From Lithodes maja (taxonomy: Eukaryota; Arthropoda; Malacostraca; Decapoda; Lithodidae): a DNA stretch of 64,000 bases. The notes under the pieces are model-generated. The model was not told where the DNA came from and ran no database searches. It was given only the letters and a program-made list of their open reading frames with translations. The position numbers and the translations under genes are program-made. Location of the stretch: positions 1-64,000 of the forward strand of contig JBAKBP010001616.1 in assembly GCA_037953745.1 (NCBI GenBank), read 5' to 3'. How positions within the stretch are numbered: position 1 is the stretch's first letter; every line of letters starts with the position of its first letter. This document shows positions 40,301 through 49,719 of this stretch, piece after piece.

Positions 40301-42464
40301 TATCTGGGCCAGAGTCAACTCCCGTGTTTATTATAGGTCCAAGTACCGAATCACCGAGAAGTGCAGCAGAATCAATGTCCCTTTTCCTGCCCTTAGCAAC
40401 CTTCTCCTGATCCTTCCTCCACTGTCCCCGAGGTTGAGTGCTAGGCTGTGCAGGAGCCGCAGAGCGAGATCGGGTTACCACACAGGCCATCTCATCCTGT
40501 TGGCACCTCCCAACCCATTCCCGATTCTCACCATCCACGTCGGCCGCCCTCTCGGCAACGACTAAGGGTGGAGTCCCGGAAGTGGGCACCGCAAAGTCGT
40601 TGCCGAGAAGAAGGTCGACGCCCTCAACTGGCAAACACTCAACGATCCCTACATCCAGCTCCCTGCACACCTCTCCCACTCTCAACTCCAACCTCACAAG
40701 TGGGTATGACCTCGTAGCATTTATACCCTGCACCACAACAACTCTGGCCGCATTTATCGGTTTCCCTGTGAAGTTCCTCAACAAAGTTTGCGAAGCCCCC
40801 GTATCCCTCAGCAAGTCAACCCTCCGTAGTTCACTCCCCCAGCTCACAAACCCGTGCCCCCGATGGCTACAGAAAGTGTCCCGGACAGGTGTCGAGCCTT
40901 CCGTACGCTTCTTTACCGCGTGTGCCTCAGCTGCTGACAACCTACCCCGGGCAGTTGCTGCAGCCTTCAGAGACACACCGATACTGTGAACCAATGACAC
41001 CGGCTTAGCGGGAGTGTTACTAGGGCACTCACGTGAATAATGGCCTAGCTTCTGACATTTGTAACATTTCACATCCCCAATGGGCTTCTTCCCTTGTGCG
41101 GGCGAAGAAGGGGCCTGACCTTTAGTAAACGGGAGAGGCTTGTGTTTGTAGGTGTTATTAGGTGCAATGCATTTAGTGTGGTTATGTGTGTCATAGGATT
41201 TGTTATTATCGAAAACTCTGGTGGGTGGGGTATAGCGCCCCTTCTGCCCTGACTCAGCCCTCTGAGCGGCACCGCAACCACGAATCAATGATAATCTGAA
41301 GTCTGCCATCTTGGCAGCCTCCTCTACTGTCTTGGGACATTTTTCCTTAATGTTCAGCGTTAGATCGGTTCCAGTGCATTTGTAAAACTGTTCCAGATAG
41401 AAAAGTTGCTTAATTTCCTCAGCCGACTCTGCGTGCTCGGACCGAAACCAGTTATTACCTGCATCTGTTAAGTCCCGTGCGTGCTCCATAAAACTGACGT
41501 CGCTCTTCTTATTCACGCCACGGAACTTCAATCTATAAGTTTCGGGTTGCAGTTCGTAGGCCCGGAGCACAGCCTCCTTCACCAGTCCATACACTACACT
41601 CTCGTCCAGTGACAGTGCATCGTAGGCTTTCAACCCCTTACCCACTAGACGTGATGAAACTAATGCTGCCCATTTAACCTCCGGCCAGTCATACTCACGA
41701 CACTTCTTTTCGAAACGAGCAAAAAACTCAGTCACTGCTGTCTCATCAAATGCGGGTACTAACTTAATTAAATGCGAAAGTGAGTCTGTAACCCGTTGCC
41801 CACCACCGTGATGACGCCCCGTGGTCTCTACTCTAGACTTCTCGACATCCATTTCAGCCTGGTACCTGGTTGCATCCTGATTGGCTTGGATTCTAGCAAC
41901 CTCTATGCGTTCTATACTAGCCTGTTGTATCTGAGTCTCCTGCAGCTTAAACTTAGCTAGTTCTAGCTGAAATAACATCTCAGGAGACAGGCCTGGGGGG
42001 GGAGAGCACAAAATGGGGGATCCACACCGAGACGTGTTTACGGGTAAGCCAGCTTGCCCTTGAGAACCCTCCTGCTGCATCGTGCTAAGACTCGCTGGCT
42101 GAGGGCCCAGCTCAGGGGTAGAGTGGAATGGAGGCTTGGAGGGAACCCCCCAAGACCCCACTCCACCCACCGCCCCATCGCCATCACCCAACAAACATGC
42201 CACCAAATTCTTCTTGGGCCAACTGTCAGGACAGTCCCGCCCCAAAACCGTGGCTAAACAGCGAAGACCGTAACAATCAATAGCCTGCAGGCGCTGTTCG
42301 GTCAAAGGTGTCTGCAAAAATGCCCGGGCATCCCTCTCTCCACTTATAACACTCCCCTCCCTAAACATCTGTTGTACTTGCTGGTTACTAGGCTGTACCG
42401 TGTTATCCTCCCCCGTAAATGATGAGTCATTAGACATAGTGCTGGTTATACAATTGCTGTTCAT
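37365..42464 (-). CDS. gag-pol: Gmr1-like Gag-Pol polyprotein with integrase before RT
   Basis: 1699 codons from the ATG at 42464, no stop. Gag: a coiled-coil-like Gln/Glu stretch (165-210), a SCAN-like capsid part (about 235-395, YELQPETYRLKFRG), and a CCHC knuckle (C467, C470, H475, C480). Protease: DTGAS 554-558. Integrase: H842, H849, C879, C882 zinc domain; Asp 913, Asp 972, Glu 1008 (D-x35-E); GPY module near 1146. RT: Asp 1369 in KIDLVKGYW, YLDD 1429-1432. RNase H: TDAS, Asp 1578. The protein ends 120 residues later with no integrase behind RNase H. All catalytic residues are present and no frameshift is needed between Gag and Pol. The SCAN domain of vertebrate zinc-finger proteins is thought to derive from Gmr1-like Gag, which fits. 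Confidence 0.95.
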   Translation of the reverse strand: MNSNCITSTMSNDSSFTGEDNTVQPSNQQVQQMFREGSVISGERDARAFLQTPLTEQRLQAIDCYGLRCLATVLGRDCPDSWPKKNLVACLLGDGDGAVGGVGSWGVPSKPPFHSTPELGPQPASLSTMQQEGSQGQAGLPVNTSRCGSPILCSPPPGLSPEMLFQLELAKFKLQETQIQQASIERIEVARIQANQDATRYQAEMDVEKSRVETTGRHHGGGQRVTDSLSHLIKLVPAFDETAVTEFFARFEKKCREYDWPEVKWAALVSSRLVGKGLKAYDALSLDESVVYGLVKEAVLRAYELQPETYRLKFRGVNKKSDVSFMEHARDLTDAGNNWFRSEHAESAEEIKQLFYLEQFYKCTGTDLTLNIKEKCPKTVEEAAKMADFRLSLIRGCGAAQRAESGQKGRYTPPTRVFDNNKSYDTHNHTKCIAPNNTYKHKPLPFTKGQAPSSPAQGKKPIGDVKCYKCQKLGHYSRECPSNTPAKPVSLVHSIGVSLKAAATARGRLSAAEAHAVKKRTEGSTPVRDTFCSHRGHGFVSWGSELRRVDLLRDTGASQTLLRNFTGKPINAARVVVVQGINATRSYPLVRLELRVGEVCRELDVGIVECLPVEGVDLLLGNDFAVPTSGTPPLVVAERAADVDGENREWVGRCQQDEMACVVTRSRSAAPAQPSTQPRGQWRKDQEKVAKGRKRDIDSAALLGDSVLGPIINTGVDSGPDMVCNKAELGKTSREARAVARATKAVEPTSRGNVLLQNHLDALTPRDISEQQLQDASLARYSNGAIELEEDGDAKPGDFFRLNRILYRRFLDPKSKWEGGARVVNQVVVPNKYRESLLCLAHDVPVAGHLGVTKTLAALGRFFWWPGVKADVCAWVAGCATCQTTGKPNQTIPKAPLFPIPVTGPPFSKVVVDLVGPFPPTSSGNKFLLTIMDVATRYPDAYPMRNGSAKAVVKNLLLFCSRYGFPREVQSDQGSNFTSKLFKQTLQLHGICSVVSSAYHPESQGVLERWHSTLKSMLRCYCAEHDTDWDLGLPYVLFAAREVPGESLGFSPNQLVFGHNVRGPLSMVKEIWEGEEKPGSVLKYILESRERLIGCMAAAGNNLVNAQAVMKHQYDAKVKLREFSVGQEVMLLLPLPGHPLSAKFIGPYVVAKKLSDLDYLVATPDRRKKHQLCHVNLMKEYVRRPSEPLTVPVLACSGQGGEGGGDSHAAEEDSWDCVISAEQWAGNTEQEARQAVSHLPEHQGAAVLGLFRSYPSVFAEHPGLTTRVTHDVDVGDNVPFKSVPYRVPPVKLPALREELKYMVERGMITEGYVKWTSPVTLQPKPDGKVRFCIDFCRLNGLTTTNPYPLPRVDDSVDKIGNAKYLTKIDLVKGYWQVPLSDRAKQVCGFVVDGKTYQCNVMPYGLKNAPATFQNLMNDICDEIPNCTVYLDDVIVYDDGFESHLRHLETLFGKLHDAGLVVNLRKCEFVKATVQYLGFVVGLGRVCPPLSKIQAINMFPRPTTKRQVMRFLGMIGYYRRFIRGYSTVLAPLTDLLSKSVKFCWAAECQRAFDLVKHLLCTHPILRAPDFSRSFQLATDASGVGAGAVLLQTDSEGLEHPVSFFSRKFNSAQRNYSTIEKELLAIVLSLKHFEVYVPAYGPVVTIYTDHHPLKFLNQFHNRNMRLTRWSLMLQEYNLNIQHIAGSENVIADCLSRVDDPG

Positions 42465-42696
42465 AAAAAAAAAGAAGTGCTTATTACTAATTGCAGTCTC
42501 GACTCACAAAATGTTAAAGATGCTTGAATGACTCTACTCTAGACACCCCCAACGAAACAATCTGCAAGTCCACCAATACAATAATGACACAATAAAAATT
42601 CCTCCAATATGCAAGAAAATTCTAGCCAGCTCTACTAGGTAGCATAGAATAGTTCTCCAAAAAACATGTGATAGGATACTACTGAATCTTGTGCAA
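42465..42696 (-). other. Gmr1 copy 1 5' untranslated leader
   Basis: About 230 bases between the primer-binding site and the Gag-Pol ATG; AT-rich, no ORF of note. Confidence 0.5.
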
Positions 42697-42704
42697 GGTC
42701 GCCA
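42697..42704 (-). other. Short primer-binding site, probably tRNA-Arg
   Basis: On the minus strand TGGCGACC begins three bases after the 5' LTR. The plus-strand reading GGTCGCCA matches the 3' end of tRNA-Arg (TCG/ACG type) over eight bases, after which the match stops. The same octamer lies at the same place in Gmr1 copy 2 (54822-54829). Confidence 0.5.
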
Positions 42705-42707
42705 TTT

Positions 42708-44487
42708 TGTTACGGCTGGATCGGCAATACATATTCGGGATTCTTGATCGTAGGACAGAAATGGCTTATGTGACAACGACACGCTCGATTCCAGTCCCAA
42801 ATACTATATGCTCCAGACAACAAAAGCACCAACGCCCTACAGAGTTATCGTCTATGGTAACGAGGTACCTTAACTCGGCGAAAGTGTACAACAGGGGTAG
42901 GCTATGAGGCTAAGCTCCCTCAGACATTTATAGGTTACGTTATTACTAAAGAAATGCAATACTCAAGAAACTACGTTAATATTAAGCCTCTAATAATGTA
43001 GAATAGAAGCAGGCTAAAGGTATGACAGTGAAATGCTAAATGACAAATGTACACGCCTACTTGAAAGCGCGTGCACTAGAATAACTGTCCCCTACTAACA
43101 TGCACTAGCATGTAGCATACAAGATGTTCATGATCCAGTAGATACCTAATAATACACATGGAAGGAACATAAATAGTAGTCACTTATTGTAATAATGAAT
43201 CTATACTTGGAATAACTAAAAGGTTGCAGGCAACAGTACTGCGCCGGTAGCCTACTACCGCATAGGCTACTTCGCTTCTCTCACTCTGTCTCCCCTCTGA
43301 GTCCGTATGCGCCCTACGCAACGGAACTCCGGACACAGCAGCAAAACGACAGTGCAGTTAATTGATACATGAAAGTATTAATAGTGTTGTCTTGTGTGTG
43401 AGTAATGTGTATTGTAAAGTGTTACATATATAAACTTAAAGAGAGCTGCAATGCATAGTAAAATAAAGATACAACCCACTCATCATCCCCATGTGTTCTA
43501 GCTAGCAGGCCAAGTCACAGGAACAACGAGTCCCAGCACCGAAAGCGAGAACCCAGGAAAAGACTGCAGAGAACACAAGGACAGATAAATTACGTTACTC
43601 TACTATACCGGCACTACGAGCGAGCTGTAGTCTCTGGTACTGCACTCGCTCCTGGCTCGGTAGGCAAATCAAGGCTAAGTCCTCACCCCTCTACAGACAA
43701 CTCCTGGGCATGGTCGGGCTCTTACACATGGCACTAGTCTAGTCACAAATTGGATGATGAGCTGGGCATATAACTCGTGAACATGTAGAACGTTCACCAA
43801 CTATCCTCATCAAGAAGATCGCTGTTCACATTAACCCCTTAAATCTAATACATGTAAATATATGCTTGTCCTAAGAGTAATACGAGAGGTGAGTGCTGAA
43901 ACTCCTTTAGGACCTCAAGGGAAGGGTATGCATTTAAATAGAGAGAAGAATGAAATGAGAGTAATGTCGTCAGAGAGAAAGAGTGCAACCGTGAGAAATT
44001 GGGAGAGAGGGCAAGGGATGTTAGAATCTCAAAGGTTCTAGGCAACCTGATCATGGAACACACAGCGAGCCTCCATGCAATGTGCAGTACGACAACATGG
44101 GCAGCCAGGCAGCATATGCAGGCGGCAATGTACTACCAACCCTGTCGCACCTAGCTATAAGCGCAGGGCTGCCAACCGGTCCATACGTCTGGCAACCATT
44201 GCTACCCTCTCGCTCTGAAGTCTAACTCACTCTCTCTCTCTGAATTCCTATTATCTCATCTATCAACTTCTCTATTGATACTACATATTAAATGGAAGGT
44301 CTCGACATGGCTTAAAACAAAACCCACCACTGGTTAGCAAATGACGAGACCTTTGCAGAGATACAAAGAACATAGTTATACGTTGTCACACTCAATATAA
44401 GCAGCCAACACGGTACACGCACCGTGACGGTACAGTGGAGTACCAAGGAGTACAATCAGGTTGCGTTGCTACGCACTGGGCGTCACA
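42708..44487 (-). repeat. Gmr1 copy 1, 5' LTR (1780 bp)
   Basis: Direct repeat of 35305-37084, followed by the ATGG target duplication at 44488-44491. For the minus-strand element this is the promoter-bearing LTR. Confidence 0.95.
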
Positions 44488-45400
44488 ATGGTCACGGTCA
44501 TCGTCGCTTGGAGTTCATAAGGAGTTGACGCTTGTTTGCCGGCCTTTTTTGGTTTTCCTAGACGCCCCTCTCGCTTGTTCGGCACCGGGCCCTCTTGGCC
44601 GTTCCCGCAAATTTGCGGGGTGCTCGATTCGGCCCTCTGGGTCGTTTCGGCTCCCCGCAAATTTGCAGAGATCGCTGGGGGGTCGCGTGGCGATGTGGGA
44701 GGTTTGTGTCGGTACGGATCTACCTCTATTGGCCCGCAAATTTGCGGTTATAGTTGGCTTTCACTGTTGACCCTTTTTTGTGTCATATTGTTGCCTGATA
44801 CTATATTGGTGTATGCACTTTCCTGGTGTTTTAGGCCCTGCATGTAAGATGTTGAGTGGTGGTTAACACTTTCTCCATCTTTGCAGGTTCTGCTGGTGCT
44901 CTTCCGCCTCGGCCGCCCTCCTCACCTACCTCTGTGCTCCCGGTTTAGGGTGAGTACAGATACCTGTTTGCATGTGTGTTCCTGTTTCCCCATGCTCCTT
45001 CCCTGGTTCTTCTTGGACATTCTCTCCACTTACACCTTCGACGTGCTGATTCTGGTGTGTGTTCTTCTCGTGCTGGTCGGCTGCTTTGCTTTCGCCTTGG
45101 TTGTCGCTCCCCGTGCTTGGTGAGCCACATGTCCTGCTTGCGCCGCTCGCTCTTTGTGTCCTCTACGGCCTACCTCCCTGCTCTGTGTGGCCCGTGTCTG
45201 GCCCTGGTGGTTGTGCTGCTTCATGGCCCTGGTTCCTCGGCGGCGGCTGTGGCCTCTGCTTCCCTTCCGTCGGTGTGGCCGATGGTCTCCCGCCACATTG
45301 GGCCTGTGGGCCGCCGTTCCCCGGCCTTTGTTGCCGCCCGGTTCCGCGTCACCCTGGGTATCCCTGACCCGACTGCCGGCCGTTCACCACAGCCTGTAGC
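44488..45400 (+). other. DIRS D leader continued
   Basis: Apart from the palindromes above this stretch holds no gene I recognise. A GTAAGAT at 44844 and a pyrimidine tract plus CAG at 44886 could bound a very small intron, but that is weak. Confidence 0.35.
44605..44747. repeat. Three CCGCAAATTTGCGG palindromes
   Basis: Perfect 14-base dyads at 44605-44618 and 44734-44747 and a one-mismatch copy at 44655-44668, just inside the DIRS D sequence that resumes after Gmr1 copy 1. They could be protein-binding sites or RNA hairpins in the element leader; no function is shown. Confidence 0.55.
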
Positions 45401-45402
45401 CT

Positions 45403-45475
45403 CGTAGGTGGAGCTCTCGTCTCACACACGAGGGGTCGGGGGTTCACTCCCAGACCGGGCGGTGACGAATTGGGC
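45403..45475 (+). repeat. tRNA-Val-like sequence (SINE head or fossil)
   Basis: CTCGT and ACGAG form a five-base stem around CTCACAC, a seven-base loop with anticodon CAC (Val). GGGGTTCACTCCC resembles a B box, and TAGGTGGAGC an A box. The T arm pairs imperfectly, so this is not a working tRNA gene. It probably heads a tRNA-derived SINE inserted in or carried by DIRS D. Confidence 0.4.
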
Positions 45476-45499
45476 TTGTCTCCTTTCATGTGTTAGCCT

Positions 45500-47700
45500 C
45501 AGTTCACCTAGCTGTAAATAGGTCCCTGGAATTCGTGGACGTCGTTGTGCCGTCCCATCTGGGGTTGGCACAAATGGTACGAGGCGAGCTGGGTATCATA
45601 TGGTTCCCCTACGCTACTGGTCGACCTAGACCTCCACTCTCTCGCTCGCCTCGCTTCTGCCCCTCGTCGTCCTCCTGATCGCCTTGACGTCGCCCGTCGC
45701 CCTCGTCTTGGTTCTCGCCCTGAGGCCGGGGTTAGCGGCTCTGCTCCTATGCGCCCTCCCCTGGCCTCTACGGATAGGGGCTCTCCTCCCTTCCGCCCGC
45801 TTTCCTAGCCCGGACGACTTCCTCTTACGTTGTCCTCTCCGCGCGCGGTTGTTCGTGCTGTCGCTGGCCCTCTGCTCCCTCCTACACTGTCCAGGAGGGT
45901 CCGCCTGGGTGTCGTTGCTTCTCCTCCTTCACCTGCTTCCGTGCCTCTTCTTCCTTCACGGTCTCGTCCCACGGTGGGGGTCCCTCCCTCCTCCGCCTCG
46001 GTGTCGGGCCGCCCTGTTCTCTCAGCCCCGGGGGTCCTTGCTCTGTTTCCCCCCGCGGCTCCTTCTGGCCTCCTTTCACCCGGCCAGCCTTCCCCCTCCC
46101 GTCGTCCTGCTCCTCCTCCTTCTCTTCCTGCCCTTCCCTTCCCGTCTCGCCTGGGGGGTACCCCTCCTCTTGCCTCGGTGAGGTTTCGGGGTCCCCCTTT
46201 CTCGGGAGCTGTCGTGTCACTGGAAGAGGGGGATGGTGCTGTTTCCCCCTCGGCCGTTCGTGTTCGGGGACGGGTCCCTCTACGGCGACACGGCCGTCGT
46301 CGCTCGCCTTCCTTGGGCCGCGACGCTGCTGGTTCGTGTCGTGGGTCTCGCTCCCGCTCACGCTTGTCCCTGCGGTCCGACCCTTCTGGGTGGGGGGGGG
46401 TGGGGGGGGGTCGCCTCTCTCGGTTCGATTGTTGGCTTTGCAGGGCTGGGTTGTGTCACGCTTCGACGGGTGCTTGGCGTCGTTGGACGCCTCCCTCTTC
46501 TCGCGCTTCTTGGCGGTGCCTCAACCTCAGCGCCTCGCCCTTCCTACCCCTGCTACGGTCCCGCTCCCTTCTGCGGGCCTACGCTCTGGTCAGCCTTCGG
46601 CCGCGCTGACCTCCTTCCGGCTGTTCAGTCCCTGGCTGTGTTGACGGGTCTGTCCTCCTATGGGACGGGTTTGTGCGACGCCGGTACGCCTGGCTTCGCC
46701 GTCATGCTCGGTCGCCCTCTCCCCTTGGAGGCCTGGTTTGCTGTGGCCTTCGCCTTCACACCGTTCCGTCGCCGGCTCTCCTTCGGTCCCTCCCTTAGGT
46801 TACTAGCCTTGACGTTGGACTGGGGTCGTCCCTGCTTTTGCCTCCTCTGGTGTCTGTCGGCAGGTTGGCCGGCGCGTTCTGGTCCTGGATGGGCGCGCCC
46901 GTTCTTGGACTTTGTTCTATTGCTACCGTTCTTCTCTCACCCGGATCAGGCCTCTGTCGCCACGGTTTTTCCCTTGCGACAGAGGGTGACGGACTTCTTG
47001 TCTTGTCTTTCGGTTCCCTCCAGCCGTCTGTCCCCGCCTGCGGCTTTTCGGGGCATCTGCGCCTGGCGCTCTTCGCGAGGGTTTGGACCGCGTTCTGCGG
47101 GTCCACCTTCGGCTCGCGGTGTCTTTGGTTCCCGAGCTGCAGGCGGTTTTGTACGCGGCTACTCGGCGCCGCCCGACAGTGCGGTCCTCGTTCTGCCGGC
47201 CGGCCCCCTTGGCTATTCGTCAGGGTTTGTTGTACTCTGCGCTATATACGTCGGGGTTGTTTCAGCTGGTTGCTTGGGTATGCTCGCTTCTCTGTCGGCG
47301 GCCCCTGCTTCCGACACGCGCCGACGCGCTGTGTCGTTGCGGTCCCTGCTTCCGTCATGCCCCGTCGTGCTGTGTCGCACGCGGGGTCTTCTCAGTCCCG
47401 TCCTTCTGCCGGTCCTCTTCGGGGTGCTGCTACGCGTGCTGCCGCCTTGCGCGGCCGCAGCACTGGGTCGTTGCTGGCCAGTGCGTCGATTCCGCCTCGC
47501 CCTTCTGTTCTTGCCCCTTTCATCCCCGCTGTGTCGGGGCTGGCCGGTCTTCCACTTCCGGCCGCCCTTCGACGTGGTCTGCCCCGCGCCGGCCTGGGGT
47601 TGGGGGGGGGGGGGGGGGGGTTGAGGTCGACGTGGCGCTCGTGCCCGCACGGCCCGTACCGAGGGTACCTCCGCGTCGACGCAATGTGTAGTTCTCTGGG
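45500..47700 (+). pseudogene. DIRS D presumed gag region, adenine-poor, unrecognisable
   Basis: By position between leader and RT this should be gag. The plus strand has almost no adenine (for example 2 A against 17 T in 46021-46080). Since every stop codon needs A on its own strand and T on the other, all six frames are open for long distances and ORF length says nothing. No segment matched the Gag of copies A1, B or C by eye. G runs occur at 46389-46410 and 47597-47614. Confidence 0.35.
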
Positions 47701-47709
47701 TCGGCCTCC

Positions 47710-49650
47710 TTGTTCTCCTTCTCGCCTGGCCGACTGGGTCGCTCCCCTCCTCTCGGGTGCTCCCTCGGGTTGTTTTTGCCCTTGCGCCCCTCGGTTGCCG
47801 CGAGGGACGTTGGGGGCGGCGGGTTGCGCGGTCGGGTCTCCCCTGGTGGTGGACGTCTCGACCCCCTTTCCGCTCTTGTCACCGACGCCGGTCCATCTCT
47901 TCGGAGGTGGCCCACGTGCTCACTCCCATGCCCGAGCTGGGTAGCGTCGAGGGAGTTGATCGCCGGTCGCCCGGTTTTCCTCTCCCGTGTCTTTCTGGTC
48001 CCGTCGACGAACTGCGTCGCGATGCGGCCGTTGGTGGTTCTGTCGGCCCTCAACGGGCGCGTCGTGCACACACGGTTTCGGATGCTGCCGGTACCCCTGG
48101 TACGCCTGGCCCTGTGCCCTCTGTCGTGGGTTGTGTCGCTGGCCCTCCAGGATGCGTCTTGGCTCGTTCCTCTCCATCCTCTCTTCCAGCGATTCTTGGC
48201 CGTTCGGCCTTCCGATCGTGTGTTCCTGTTCACCGGCCTTCCCTTCGGTCTCCACATCGCGCCGCGGATCTTCTCCGCACATGTGGGGCAGGCTCTGGGT
48301 CCTCTCCTCAGGAGCGGGCTCCAGCTCCTGTTTTCCTTGGCCGACTGGTTGGTGGTTTCCGAAGCCCTCGGCCTGTGCGTTGGCGACGCCCTCTCAGTCG
48401 TTCGCACCGTCGCACGGTTAGGGTTCCCCTTTTGGTGTTCCCGATTCACGCTTGACCCCGTCGCGTGTCGTGCCATGGGTCGGTCTCGCATGGGTTTTGT
48501 CCGGTGCTACGGTGCCCCAGGGTCTGCCGCCCGCGGTGCACCTTCGGTGGAAGGTCTTCGCCGTGTTGCACTCGGTCTCCCTCCTGGGGTGGCTCTGGGA
48601 CTCGTTCGTGGGTTCGCTGCTTTGGGCCGCTCTGCCCCTTTCCTTAGGGAGCCTCTGGCTACTCCGCCTCCTCCTCATGGGCCCCGTGGTGTTTCCGTTG
48701 CCCCTCTGGATCGGCTCCTGCCGCTCCTGCGTCCCGTTCGCTGACGCTTCGGTCTCTGGGTTGCTCCGGGCTCGCTCTCTGCGGCTGTGCCCTGGTCCGC
48801 CCCCCCGCCGACGGTCTGGGTAGCCACAGATCCGTCGAGCGCGGTTGGGTGGGGTTCCCGATCGACCCTGGGACGTCCACTTCCTGGCGGATGGGTGGGT
48901 CTCCCTCCTCTTACCCGTCTATGCCCTCGGACTGTTGGTTCCTCTGTTCTTCCTGCGGGACCACGCGCTGGCCCTTCGGGGTCAGTCGGTGGCCTTCGGG
49001 TTAGACACTCAGACAGGCTGTCCCCTGTTTTCCTTCTGCGGGGGTTCCTCCAGGTCGTTGACTCTATTGAGGGTCTCGGTGGAGTTGTTCTTCCTCGCGG
49101 CCCGGCACCCCTTCTCCTTGCATGCCTCCTCCCTGCCCGGGCCTGCCACCCTGTGGGCGGCCGCCCTGTCGTGGGGGCAGGGCGTTCTTGTTGAATGGGC
49201 GTTGCAACGGACTGTGTTCGCCGACCTCGCGGCTTCCTGAGGTGTTCCGGAGGTCGCCTTGTTCGCATCGGGGGTGCCGCGCCTGTTGCCTTTGGACCTC
49301 TCCCTCCGGCCTCGCGCTCCGGGGGGGGTCCGGCCGCTTTCATGGTGGCCTGGTACGGGTGGCGGTCGATATACATCTTTCCGCCCCCAGACGCGCTGTT
49401 GCTGTGCCCTGTCCTCGCGAGGCTGCGGCTGTACCACAGCTGCGTCGGGCTCCTCGCGCCTCTGTGGCCGGCACGGGCTTGGTCCGCCCGGTTGCCGCGG
49501 TGGTGCCCGAGTCCGGTCCCTCTACCTGTCTCCGGCTTCCGCTTGGGCTCGGTTGGGGACCTGCGGGCCTCGTTGGCCTTCGCATCGTGCTTGTTCATGT
49601 GGCACGGTGGCTCCCGGTCCCGGGCCGGGCCCTGGCCGGGCCCTGACTGA
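47710..49650 (+). pseudogene. DIRS D RT - RNase H - methyltransferase-like remnant
   Basis: RT: PVFLSRVFLVPS, MRPLVVLSALN, SLALQDASW where relatives have a catalytic Asp (codon GCC, 48142-48144), LPFGLHIAPRIFS, and SLADWLVV in place of YLDDWLVV (48334-48345). RNase H: WVATDPSSAVGWG (48817 on) and TLWAAALS in place of WADALS (GCC, 49160-49162). Methyltransferase-like part: VALFAS, GGPAAF, YIFPPPDALLL, PLWPARAW. Frame changes occur near 48850 and 49325 (a G run). Several catalytic Asp are replaced by Ala, so the enzyme is dead. Confidence 0.75.
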
Positions 49651-49719
49651 CTTTCTGCGGCGTTCCTGGCCGTCTTCTCCTTGGGGGCCTTCCGGGTCCC
49701 GCTGGAGGTTTTTTCCTAG

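Larger units (their letters stand above)
35305..44487 (-). mobile_element. Complete, apparently intact Gmr1-like gypsy element, copy 1 (9183 bp)
   Basis: Two LTRs of exactly 1780 bp bound it, starting TGTTACGG and ending CGTCACA. The only difference I found by eye is A at 36649 versus C at 44052. A 4-bp target duplication ATGG flanks it. One minus-strand ORF of 1699 codons encodes Gag, protease, integrase, RT and RNase H in that order. Integrase before RT is the hallmark of Gmr1-like elements, a Ty3/gypsy branch with a copia-like pol order. With near-identical LTRs and an unbroken ORF this is the youngest and most plausibly active element in the window. Confidence 0.95.

Noticed and set aside
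44844..44886. A 43-base intron in DIRS D
   Set aside because: Splice-like GTAAGA and CAG are present, but the length is below usual and there is no coding frame to join.
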